A DNA stretch of 16,198 nt from Neisseriaceae bacterium (GTDB taxonomy: Bacteria > Pseudomonadota > Gammaproteobacteria > Burkholderiales > Neisseriaceae): the NCBI GenBank assembly GCA_030146285.1, contig JASLBZ010000080.1:1-16198 (forward strand). Reading direction: 5' to 3'. The notes below the pieces were generated by a model, which was not told where the DNA came from, did not search any database, and was given only the letters and a program-made list of their open reading frames with translations. Shown piece by piece: positions 6,998 to 13,168 of this stretch (position 1 is its first letter; each line of letters starts with the position of its first letter). The position numbers were made by a program, and so were the translations under genes.

Positions 6998-7489
6998 TTA
7001 GCGATTAATAAAATATTTGCGCATCAATTCACATTCAACAGAAACATCAGGGTTTAACGGCAAGATTGCACTGCCTAAAGAATCAAATTCATTGATTTGG
7101 TAAAAAGCAACTGAGTTTAAGGATGCATAGAGTTTGAGAAAGCTCAGGCCTGCATCAATAGACAATTGCTCAGCACGTTGCAATAAAGCCGTACCCAAAC
7201 CTTGGTTGTGGACAAAAGGATGTACATAGATGGCATCCAGTTGTGCCTCTGCTAAGTCCAATTGAAAAAAACCTTGAATATTGCCTTTGTACTCAATAAT
7301 GTACAGTTTTTTATTTGGGTTGTTAAGGGTATCTAAATAGCTTTGTGGTGACAAAAGTTGTGTCCATGCTTGCAAAATAGCATCGTTGTATGTGCTTGAG
7401 CAGGTATAACGCACTGAATACAAATGCGTTTGGTAGATGTCATCACAATCTTCAGGTTTTGCTGCTCGCAAGTGCGTTAATAAAGCCAT
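6998..7489 (-). CDS. GNAT family N-acetyltransferase
   Basis: The 163-residue protein has the GNAT fold layout: an N-terminal helix region (LRAAKPEDCDDIYQTHL), a central strand pair IIEYKGNIQGFFQL (64-77), then motif A with LDAIYVHPFVHNQGLGTALL (84-103), where Q96-x-x-G-x-A is the acetyl-CoA pyrophosphate loop. The later ASLNSVAFYQINEF (122-135) corresponds to the motif B region, with tyrosine Y130 a candidate general acid. The acceptor substrate is unknown. I chose ATG 7489 because GGGA lies 6 nt upstream and the sequence before it forms a long hairpin; an upstream start at 7555 would add 22 residues encoded by that hairpin. The gene follows the DUF4124-like gene after a 77-bp gap and converges on ansA. 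It resembles the many small acetyltransferases of unknown target. Confidence 0.82.
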   Translation of the reverse strand: MALLTHLRAAKPEDCDDIYQTHLYSVRYTCSSTYNDAILQAWTQLLSPQSYLDTLNNPNKKLYIIEYKGNIQGFFQLDLAEAQLDAIYVHPFVHNQGLGTALLQRAEQLSIDAGLSFLKLYASLNSVAFYQINEFDSLGSAILPLNPDVSVECELMRKYFINR

Positions 7490-7501
7490 ATTAATCCCAT
7501 C

Positions 7502-7541
7502 CAAATCCGCCCCAATATTTGAAGATATTGTGGCGGATTTG
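7502..7541. repeat. Long imperfect hairpin directly upstream of the GNAT gene
   Basis: CAAATCCGCC (7502-7511) pairs with GGCGGATTTG (7532-7541). After one mismatch, CAATAT (7513-7518) pairs with ATATTG (7525-7530) around a 6-nt loop, giving 16 base pairs in all. Neither strand has a T run after it, so it is not a standard terminator. On the minus strand its foot is adjacent to the GGGA ribosome binding site of the GNAT gene, so it may affect translation, processing or factor binding. Confidence 0.8.
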
Positions 7542-7566
7542 TGTAGAAGATACAACCCACGTTTAT

Positions 7567-8100
7567 TTACATTCGGTTTAATTCTTTTTGAATGGCTTGT
7601 ACGTTTTGTTGACGCTCTTGCACATTTTGCTCTAAAGCACGAACACGCTCTTGGTATTTCGCATAATTTTTCTCATTACCCAAACGAACTGCACGTCCAT
7701 CTGCTAAGGCTTTTTGGGCTTGAGATAAAGCTTGTTTCTCGTTATTCAATTCAGATTCCAAAATGGCATAGCGACCATTGTCGCGGTTTTGCTGAGTATT
7801 GGAATTGACTTGATTGTTCATGGCAGATGAACTTGGCGCATTATTGGATCGAGATGGTGCAGGCGCTGGTTTTTTATTGGTATTGCTTGGTTTTTTGCTA
7901 GAAGACCCATCACTTGTGCTGTAAGAACCAAGGCTTTGTAAGTTGGCATTTTTACAACCTGGACCATTGCTGCTGGTGTAAACAACTTCGCCATTTTTAT
8001 TGCACATATAAACAGCAGCCTGTATGGGTGCTGCAAGCAAGCTGCATGTTCCAAATAACCATAAAGTTTGTTGTATAACGCGCAATGATTTAATTTTCAT
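7567..8100 (-). CDS. Secreted DUF4124-like protein with C-terminal coiled coil
   Basis: The 177-residue product begins with a basic MKIKSLR, a hydrophobic segment and an Ala-rich LLAAPIQAA ending near residue 28-29: a Sec signal peptide with likely signal peptidase I cleavage, placing it in the periplasm. The mature start AVYMCNKNGEVVYTSS...GC, with C33 and C49, resembles the DUF4124 domain, which commonly follows a signal peptide and reads as x-Y-K/C-x-D/N-x-x-G-x-x-V-Y-T/S. A low-complexity Ser/Asn/Pro/Lys linker spans about 60-105. Residues 108-177 are rich in E, Q, A and R with heptad character, suggesting a coiled coil. AGAGA lies 8 nt before the ATG. It starts 21 bp after the yheS stop and is likely co-transcribed with it. 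Its function is unknown; a cell-envelope scaffolding role would be a guess. Confidence 0.78.
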   Translation of the reverse strand: MKIKSLRVIQQTLWLFGTCSLLAAPIQAAVYMCNKNGEVVYTSSNGPGCKNANLQSLGSYSTSDGSSSKKPSNTNKKPAPAPSRSNNAPSSSAMNNQVNSNTQQNRDNGRYAILESELNNEKQALSQAQKALADGRAVRLGNEKNYAKYQERVRALEQNVQERQQNVQAIQKELNRM

Positions 8101-8121
8101 GTGAAAGGTCTCTTTTTTGTA

Positions 8122-10041
8122 TTATTCGTTAAATTGCTGCAAGATCTCTTCTTTGATGTTTTCTAATGTCTCTTGCCACATTAACCAATCTTCCTCAATT
8201 TGCGCTAACTGTGTTTTGATTTGCGCTAACTGATTCAAATTTTCTTGTAACATGGCTTTGTTTTCAACATCATAAGCAGATTCTTCGGCTAAGAATGCAT
8301 TGATTTTATCCTGTTGTACTGAAAGTTGCTGCATATTTTGTTCAGCGGCATCAATTTGCTTCTGAAGTGGACGGGTTTTGTTCGCCAATGCTTGGCGAAT
8401 CTGCGCTTCTTGGCGTTTTATGTCTTTGCGATTTTGGCTTGTGCTTGATGCACTGGGCTCTTGAGCAGCTTGTTCTTGGTTTAAGCGCCATTGTCGATAA
8501 TCATTTAAGTCGCCATCAAACTGTTGCAATTTGCCATCATAAATTAACCAGAACTGATCAGTTGTGGCTTCTAGCAAGCTTCGATCATGTGAAACCAGCA
8601 GCATAGCGCCTTCAAAGCTTTGCAAAGACAAGGTTAGGGCGTGACGCAAATCCAAATCTAAGTGATTCGTTGGTTCATCCAGTAGCAATAAATTGGGTTT
8701 TTGCCAAACCAACATGGCCAATGCCAAACGGGCTTTTTCGCCACCAGAAAAAGGGGCAATTTCTTGCATGGCCATATCACCAACAAAGTTAAAGCCACCT
8801 AAGAAGTTACGAATCTCTTGTTCGCGAACTTCAGGAGATATTTGCTGGATATGCCAAATTGGGCTTTGATCGGCACGCAAAGATTCCAATTGGTGCTGTG
8901 CAAAATAGCCAATTTTTAGCTTATCTGCGCGAATAATCTGTCCGCATTTGGGCTTTAAGCTGCCTGAAATGGCTTTGATTAAAGTGGACTTACCACTGCC
9001 ATTGACACCCAATAAACCCAAACGAGCACCACTTTCAATATTGAATTGAATGTCTTTGATGATGGTATTGTCACCATAGCCCAAAGTGATGCCATCCAGT
9101 TTTAAGAGCGTATTGGGCAAGGTATCTGGTGTGGAAAATTCAAATGAAAAATCACTGTCCAAATGCGCTGGTGCCAAACGCTCTAGTTTTGCCAAGGCTT
9201 TCATGCGACTTTGTGCCTGTGTAGCTTTGGTGGCTTTGGCTTTAAAACGGTCAATAAAAGATTGCAAATGCTTGATGTGGTTTTGTTGTTTGGTATAAGC
9301 CGCTTGTTGTTGGCTTAAACGCAGTGCTCGCTCTTCTTCAAAAAAGTCATAATTGCCACCGTAAAGGTGTAGTTTTTGCTGGTTTAATTCAACGGTGCGA
9401 TTGGTGGTGGCATTTAAGAAATCTTTGTCATGCGAAATAATCAATTGTGTTGCCGCCAAAGAGCTTAAATAATTCTCTAGCCACAAAACGGTCTCAATAT
9501 CCAAGTGATTGGTGGGCTCATCTAGGAGCAATAAATCGGCTCGGCACATCAAAGCTTGTGCCAAATTCAAACGCATGCGCCAACCACCACTAAAAGCACT
9601 TACTGCTTTTTGGTGTTCATCTTGACTAAAACCCAAACCAGATAATAGTTTTGCTGCTCGAGAGGGTGCAGTATAAGCATCAATTTCAGAGAGCTCGGCA
9701 TGAATTTTGGCAATGGCCTCACCATCGTTATCAGATTCAGCTTGGCTTAAGGCTGCCTGAAGCTTGCTCAATTGGGCATCGCCTTGTAACACGTATGCAA
9801 TTGCACTGATTGGCAATGATGGTGTTTCTTGAGAAACACTGGCCATTTTCCAATGTTTTGGAATCAAGATATCGCCTGTTTCTGGATGAATATCACCTTT
9901 TAACAAGGAAAATAAGCTGGATTTACCAGTGCCATTTTTACCAATCAAACCCACGCGTTGATTGGGGTGAATGGTCAATGAGGCATTGTCCAATAATACT
10001 TTTAGACCACGCTGCAAGGTGATGTTTTTTAATTCAATCAT
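8122..10041 (-). CDS. yheS: ABC-F ATPase of the YheS type
   Basis: ABC-F proteins have two fused ATPase domains and no membrane domain; they act on the ribosome as translation factors. This one has Walker A GKNGTGKS (34-41), signature SGGWR (151-155) and Walker B LLLLDEPTNHLD (170-181) in the first domain, then GVNGSGKS (345-352), SGGEK (432-436) and LLLLDEPTNHLD (451-462) in the second. The interdomain linker, with LQSFIDRFKAKATKATQAQSR near 259-279, is the P-site tRNA-interaction motif region. The tail after about 520 is a long coiled coil. At 639 residues, with phrases such as QETPSLP and IGYFAQHQLESLRA, it matches YheS better than Uup or EttA. I chose ATG 10041 (MIELKNI); a GTG at 10056 would add five residues. 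It lies downstream of sseB and its terminator and upstream of the DUF4124-like gene. The coding sequence contains an exact simDUS at 9750-9761. Confidence 0.92.
   Translation of the reverse strand: MIELKNITLQRGLKVLLDNASLTIHPNQRVGLIGKNGTGKSSLFSLLKGDIHPETGDILIPKHWKMASVSQETPSLPISAIAYVLQGDAQLSKLQAALSQAESDNDGEAIAKIHAELSEIDAYTAPSRAAKLLSGLGFSQDEHQKAVSAFSGGWRMRLNLAQALMCRADLLLLDEPTNHLDIETVLWLENYLSSLAATQLIISHDKDFLNATTNRTVELNQQKLHLYGGNYDFFEEERALRLSQQQAAYTKQQNHIKHLQSFIDRFKAKATKATQAQSRMKALAKLERLAPAHLDSDFSFEFSTPDTLPNTLLKLDGITLGYGDNTIIKDIQFNIESGARLGLLGVNGSGKSTLIKAISGSLKPKCGQIIRADKLKIGYFAQHQLESLRADQSPIWHIQQISPEVREQEIRNFLGGFNFVGDMAMQEIAPFSGGEKARLALAMLVWQKPNLLLLDEPTNHLDLDLRHALTLSLQSFEGAMLLVSHDRSLLEATTDQFWLIYDGKLQQFDGDLNDYRQWRLNQEQAAQEPSASSTSQNRKDIKRQEAQIRQALANKTRPLQKQIDAAEQNMQQLSVQQDKINAFLAEESAYDVENKAMLQENLNQLAQIKTQLAQIEEDWLMWQETLENIKEEILQQFNE
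9750..9761 (+). repeat. DNA uptake sequence, simDUS form, inside yheS
   Basis: This is an exact AGGCTGCCTGAA lying within yheS, on the strand opposite to the coding strand. A one-mismatch relative, AAGCTGCCTGAA, occurs at 8957-8968 in the same gene. Confidence 0.75.
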
Positions 10042-10091
10042 CGGGACGAAAACCACTTATCAAATAGCAAAAGAGGGAGGTATTTTACCTG

Positions 10092-10128
10092 AAAAAAAGG
10101 CTGCCTGAACATAAAGAACAAGCAGCCT
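10092..10128 (-). terminator. Rho-independent terminator of sseB built from uptake-sequence cores
   Basis: Read on the minus strand, AGGCTGC (10128-10122) pairs with GCAGCCT (10104-10098) across a 17-nt loop and is followed by seven T residues (10098-10092, the first also closing the stem). It lies 29 bp downstream of the sseB stop. The plus strand of one arm is an exact simDUS. Confidence 0.75.
10098..10109 (+). repeat. DNA uptake sequence, simDUS form
   Basis: An exact AGGCTGCCTGAA forms one arm of the sseB terminator. The other arm lies within AAGCAGCCTGAT (10120-10131), a degenerate kingDUS-like sequence. Confidence 0.82.
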
Positions 10129-10156
10129 GATTGTGCTGGTGTGCATTGACCAAAAA

Positions 10157-10906
10157 TCAATGGCTTCGTTGGTAAAAAGCTTGGGTGTCTTCTAAAAAGT
10201 AAGCATCCAGTATCGGCTCTTGACCAATGAACAAAATATCCAGCGGTGGGTTAGGGATGTCCATTTTGTGAATGGCTCGGCCAATGGCTTGGCTTAAGTG
10301 CATTTCATCTGAGAGTGCATCTAAAGCCAAAATGGTGTGTGGAGGCAAACCATCTTCAGGATTGTAAATCATGGCAAGCCATGCTCTTTCAATGAGTGGT
10401 TGACTTGGTAACCATGCCAAAAGTGCTTGGGCAAGTGCTTCTGGATACGATGTTGGTTCGCCCAGTAAAACCTCTGAGTTGCCAGACAATTGAGTTTCTC
10501 GGGGTTGTTGCCAAATCGTACCATCTAAAATAGCATTAACTTCATCAGCCAAAAATGGCTTGGAGACTTCAGAGCCATAATCCAAAAACAAATTCACTCC
10601 AGTGGTCAGCTGCATTAAATCGCGTGCCGCCATCTTAAAATACGTTACCGCAGTTTCATGGGCATCTTTTAATGATGCAACACTACTGAAAATGGGGATA
10701 AACCAATCGTTATTGGCTTCAATGTGCTGCAATTGAATATCCTGGTCCTCATCAATCATGGCTTGGGTGAACTCTGTGACAGCAGCAGCATCTGCTTTGA
10801 CAAGGTAAATATCAGCGGCCATAAAGTCACGGTAAAATTGAGCACGCAATTCTGGCTTTTCTAATGCTTGTTTTAATGCGTGGGATAATTGATTGTGCAA
10901 TGGCAT
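10157..10906 (-). CDS. sseB: SseB family protein
   Basis: The 249-residue product resembles SseB (E. coli 258 residues), named for enhanced serine sensitivity; its molecular role is not established. The N-terminal domain (about 1-120) opens with NQLSHALKQALEKPELRAQFYRDFMAADIYLV, matching the family pattern of a helical lead, then x-R-x-x-F-x-R/Y-x-x-x and a strand. It includes WFIPIFSSVASLKDAHE, close to SseB's VIPFFTSLEALQQA. The C-terminal SseB_C domain (about 130-240) includes LGEPTSYPEALAQALLAWLPSQPLIERAWLAMI and ends near FYQRSH, like FYERR in E. coli. I chose ATG 10906 because AAGGA lies 6 nt upstream; the TTG at 10912 is two codons earlier and lacks that spacing. It probably forms a single-gene transcript ending at the DUS-derived terminator. 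Confidence 0.85.
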   Translation of the reverse strand: MPLHNQLSHALKQALEKPELRAQFYRDFMAADIYLVKADAAAVTEFTQAMIDEDQDIQLQHIEANNDWFIPIFSSVASLKDAHETAVTYFKMAARDLMQLTTGVNLFLDYGSEVSKPFLADEVNAILDGTIWQQPRETQLSGNSEVLLGEPTSYPEALAQALLAWLPSQPLIERAWLAMIYNPEDGLPPHTILALDALSDEMHLSQAIGRAIHKMDIPNPPLDILFIGQEPILDAYFLEDTQAFYQRSH

Positions 10907-11011
10907 GGGCAATCCTTGTTGGGCGTCTTGGTGAATATCATCAAAAATGCTTATGCTATACAGATGAGGCTGAAGCTGTATTTATCAAGCACCCGATGGG
11001 TATTTTTAGAT

Positions 11012-11036
11012 AAAAAAAGCGACCCAAAAGGGTCGC
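11012..11036 (-). terminator. Rho-independent terminator of aceA
   Basis: On the minus strand a 7-bp stem GCGACCC/GGGTCGC with a 4-nt loop is followed by seven T residues. It lies about 60 bp after the aceA stop codon. Confidence 0.88.
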
Positions 11037-11076
11037 GGAGTGTTCAGGAGGATATTATTGTTGTTGGTTTTGTTGC

Positions 11077-11099
11077 ATATTATTCAGTCAGAATAATAT
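11077..11099. repeat. AT-rich hairpin overlapping the aceA stop codon
   Basis: ATATTATTC (11077-11085) and GAATAATAT (11091-11099) form a perfect 9-bp stem with a 5-nt loop. It begins at the aceA stop codon (11099-11101) and precedes the main terminator. It may stabilise the mRNA end; there is no T run on either side, so it is not itself a terminator. Confidence 0.6.
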
Positions 11100-12694
11100 T
11101 AGAACTGGTTCATGGTATTGTCTTTACCACCGGCTTTAAGTGCTGCATCGCCTGCAAAATACTCTTTGTGGTTATCGCCAATATCAGAGCCAGCCATGTT
11201 TTGGTGTTTCACACAAGCAATACCGTTGCGAATTTCGCGACGTTGTACACCTTTGACATATGCTAGCATGCCTTCTTTATCAAAGTAGCCTTTTGCCAAG
11301 TCATCTGTTGATAAAGCAGCTGTGTGGTAAGTTGGTAAAGTAATCAAATGGTGGAAAATACCAGCTTCACGAGCAGCATCAGCTTGGAATGTGCGGATTT
11401 TTTCATCTGCTTCTATGGCCAATTCGCTTGCATCGTATTCAATGCTCATCAAGTTTTCACGCACATATTGTGATACATCTTTGCCAGCTTCTTTATAAGC
11501 ATCAAATACTTGTTGGCGGAAGTTTAACGTCCAGTTGAATGATGGGCTGTTGTTGTAAACCAATTTGGCATTAGGAACCACTTCACGAATGCGGTTCACC
11601 ATTTCTGCGATTTGGCCCACGTGAGGTTTCTCGGTTTCAATCCACAATAAATCAGCACCATTTTGCAATGAAGTAATGCAATCCAATACCACACGATCAA
11701 CACCTGTATTGGCTTTGAATTGGAACAAGCCGCTTGCCAAACGAGTAGGTTTCAATAGCTTGCCATTGGATTTAATAACCACATCGCCATTTTCAATTTC
11801 GCTGGCATCTGAGATGTATTCGCCATCTAAGAAGCTGTTGTACAAATCACCCAAATCACCAGGCTCATTGGTCACTGCAATTTGTTTGGTCAAGCCAGCA
11901 CCCAAAGAGTCGGTACGAGCCACAATAATGCCATTGTCCACGCCCAATTCTAAGAATGCATAACGAACAGCGTTAATTTTGGCTAAAAAGTCAGCGTGTG
12001 GAACCGTTACTTTACCGTCTTGGTGTCCACATTGTTTTTCATCAGACACTTGGTTTTCAATTTGAATACAACAAGCACCTGCTTCAATCATTTGTTTGGC
12101 TAGTAAGTAAGTCGCCTCAGCATTACCAAAACCAGCATCAATGTCCGCAATAATAGGCACAATATGGGTTTCAAACTGATTGATTTGCTCTAGCAAAGCA
12201 GCTTCAGCTGTTTTGTCATTGGCAGCACGAGCATCATCTAATGCACTGAACAACAAGTCCAGTTCACGCGCATCTGCTTGGCGCAAGAATGTGTATAACT
12301 CTTTAATCAAACCAGAAACCACGGTTTTTTCGTGCATGGATTGGTCAGGCAACGGACCAAATTCAGAACGAAGTGCAGCAACCATCCAGCCTGATAGGTA
12401 TAGATAGCGTTTGTTCGTTGTTTTTAAATGCTTTTTAATGGAAATCATTTTTTGCTGACCAATAAAACCGTGCCAGCAGCCCAAAGACTGAGTGTATACC
12501 GAAGAATCGGCATCGTATTCTGCCATGTCTTTGCGCATGATGTCAGCAGTGTAGCGAGCGATGTCTAAACCATTTTTAAATTGGTTTTCGATGCGCATGC
12601 GAGCTGCGTATTCAGGGTTGATAGCGTGCCAGCTATTGCCTGCTTTTTGTTTCAATTCAGTAAGCGCTTTAATTTCATTTTGGTACGTTGACAT
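11099..12694 (-). CDS. aceA: Isocitrate lyase, long Pseudomonas-type form
   Basis: AceA cleaves isocitrate to glyoxylate and succinate, the first step of the glyoxylate shunt, allowing growth on acetate or fatty acids. The 531-residue protein is nearly 100 residues longer than E. coli AceA (434) and resembles the 531-residue Pseudomonas aeruginosa enzyme. The catalytic cysteine is C222 in EKQCGH, where E. coli-type enzymes have KKCGH. Metal and substrate residues lie in IADIDAGFGNAEATY (182-196), CIQIENQVSDEKQCGHQDGKV (209-229), IVARTDS and the later NNSPSFNW. The C-terminus HKEYFAGDAALKAGGKDNTMNQF is typical of this subgroup. AAGGA lies 6 nt before ATG 12694. The upstream gap carries a leader hairpin and repeated 12-mers; aceK lies further upstream in the same orientation but ends in its own terminator. 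Malate synthase is not in the window. Confidence 0.97.
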   Translation of the reverse strand: MSTYQNEIKALTELKQKAGNSWHAINPEYAARMRIENQFKNGLDIARYTADIMRKDMAEYDADSSVYTQSLGCWHGFIGQQKMISIKKHLKTTNKRYLYLSGWMVAALRSEFGPLPDQSMHEKTVVSGLIKELYTFLRQADARELDLLFSALDDARAANDKTAEAALLEQINQFETHIVPIIADIDAGFGNAEATYLLAKQMIEAGACCIQIENQVSDEKQCGHQDGKVTVPHADFLAKINAVRYAFLELGVDNGIIVARTDSLGAGLTKQIAVTNEPGDLGDLYNSFLDGEYISDASEIENGDVVIKSNGKLLKPTRLASGLFQFKANTGVDRVVLDCITSLQNGADLLWIETEKPHVGQIAEMVNRIREVVPNAKLVYNNSPSFNWTLNFRQQVFDAYKEAGKDVSQYVRENLMSIEYDASELAIEADEKIRTFQADAAREAGIFHHLITLPTYHTAALSTDDLAKGYFDKEGMLAYVKGVQRREIRNGIACVKHQNMAGSDIGDNHKEYFAGDAALKAGGKDNTMNQF

Positions 12695-12723
12695 GATTTA
12701 TCCTTTGTTCTGATATGAGTTTG

Positions 12724-12763
12724 GAATTTGCCGCACCTTGTCAGTGGTGCGATGCACAAATTT
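12724..12763. repeat. Two-step hairpin in the aceA leader
   Basis: CGCACC (12732-12737) pairs with GGTGCG (12746-12751) around an 8-nt loop. Outside it, AATTTG (12725-12730) pairs with CAAATT (12757-12762). On the minus strand this forms a 12-bp two-part stem 31-69 nt before the aceA start, without a T run. Confidence 0.5.
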
Positions 12764-12986
12764 AACCACTAAACATCCCGTTTGGCTAGTACTTTTTTAA
12801 AATATTTTTAATGTTTTCAGTAGTTTGCGTAATCGAACTTTATTTATTTCATTTGTGCTATTTATGAGTAAAAAGAAGGTGCTCTTAGCGAAATCGAAGA
12901 AATAATTGTTTTTTTAATGACATAAAAGTGTAAAGAACAGAATCGAAATTAAAACCTGATCATATGCTAATGAATTATGATAAATT

Positions 12987-12998
12987 GTTCTTTTGTTC
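12987..12998. repeat. 12-mer repeat upstream of aceA, copy 1
   Basis: GTTCTTTTGTTC (minus strand GAACAAAAGAAC) occurs here and again at 13089-13100. Each copy contains two GAAC half-sites in direct orientation, 8 bp start to start. It is a candidate regulator-binding site about 300 bp upstream of aceA. Confidence 0.45.
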
Positions 12999-13088
12999 GG
13001 ACTTGGTGCATTTTATTTGCATAATGGATGGGAATTGAATGAAATTATGATTGTTTAAGTAAATAAGACGTATTGGTTTCGTAGAAAT

Positions 13089-13100
13089 GTTCTTTTGTTC
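13089..13100. repeat. 12-mer repeat upstream of aceA, copy 2
   Basis: This is identical to copy 1 and 102 bp away from it. It sits just past the T run of the aceK terminator in the direction of transcription. Confidence 0.45.
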
Positions 13101-13111
13101 TAAAAAAAGCC

Positions 13112-13140
13112 AAAAAAAAGGCTGCCATAAGTAGGCAGCC
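13112..13140 (-). terminator. Rho-independent terminator of aceK
   Basis: On the minus strand GGCTGCC (13140-13134) and GGCAGCC (13126-13120) form a perfect 7-bp stem with a 7-nt loop, followed by eight T residues. It is 28 bp after the aceK stop. The stem equals the core of the uptake sequences, but no full 12-mer is present. Confidence 0.92.
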
Positions 13141-13168
13141 AAATGAGAGAGTGCTACATCGGTACTGA

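Larger units (their letters stand above)
12695..13111 (-). promoter_or_regulatory. Long gene-free upstream region of aceA
   Basis: About 417 bp separate the aceK terminator from aceA, with no convincing gene on either strand. It holds a leader hairpin (12724-12763), two identical 12-mers (12987-12998 and 13089-13100), and AATCGAA three times (12831, 12892 and 12941). It is AT-rich and I could not choose a single convincing -35/-10 pair. The size suggests aceA has its own regulated promoter rather than relying on aceK transcription. Confidence 0.5.

Noticed and set aside
7490..7555. Longer GNAT protein starting at 7555
   Set aside because: The extra 22 residues are encoded by a strong hairpin and are not GNAT-like; ATG 7489 has GGGA in good position.
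10889..11266. 125-codon plus-strand open frame across the sseB-aceA gap
   Set aside because: It overlaps two well-supported minus-strand genes and the aceA terminator, and its translation shows no recognisable domain.
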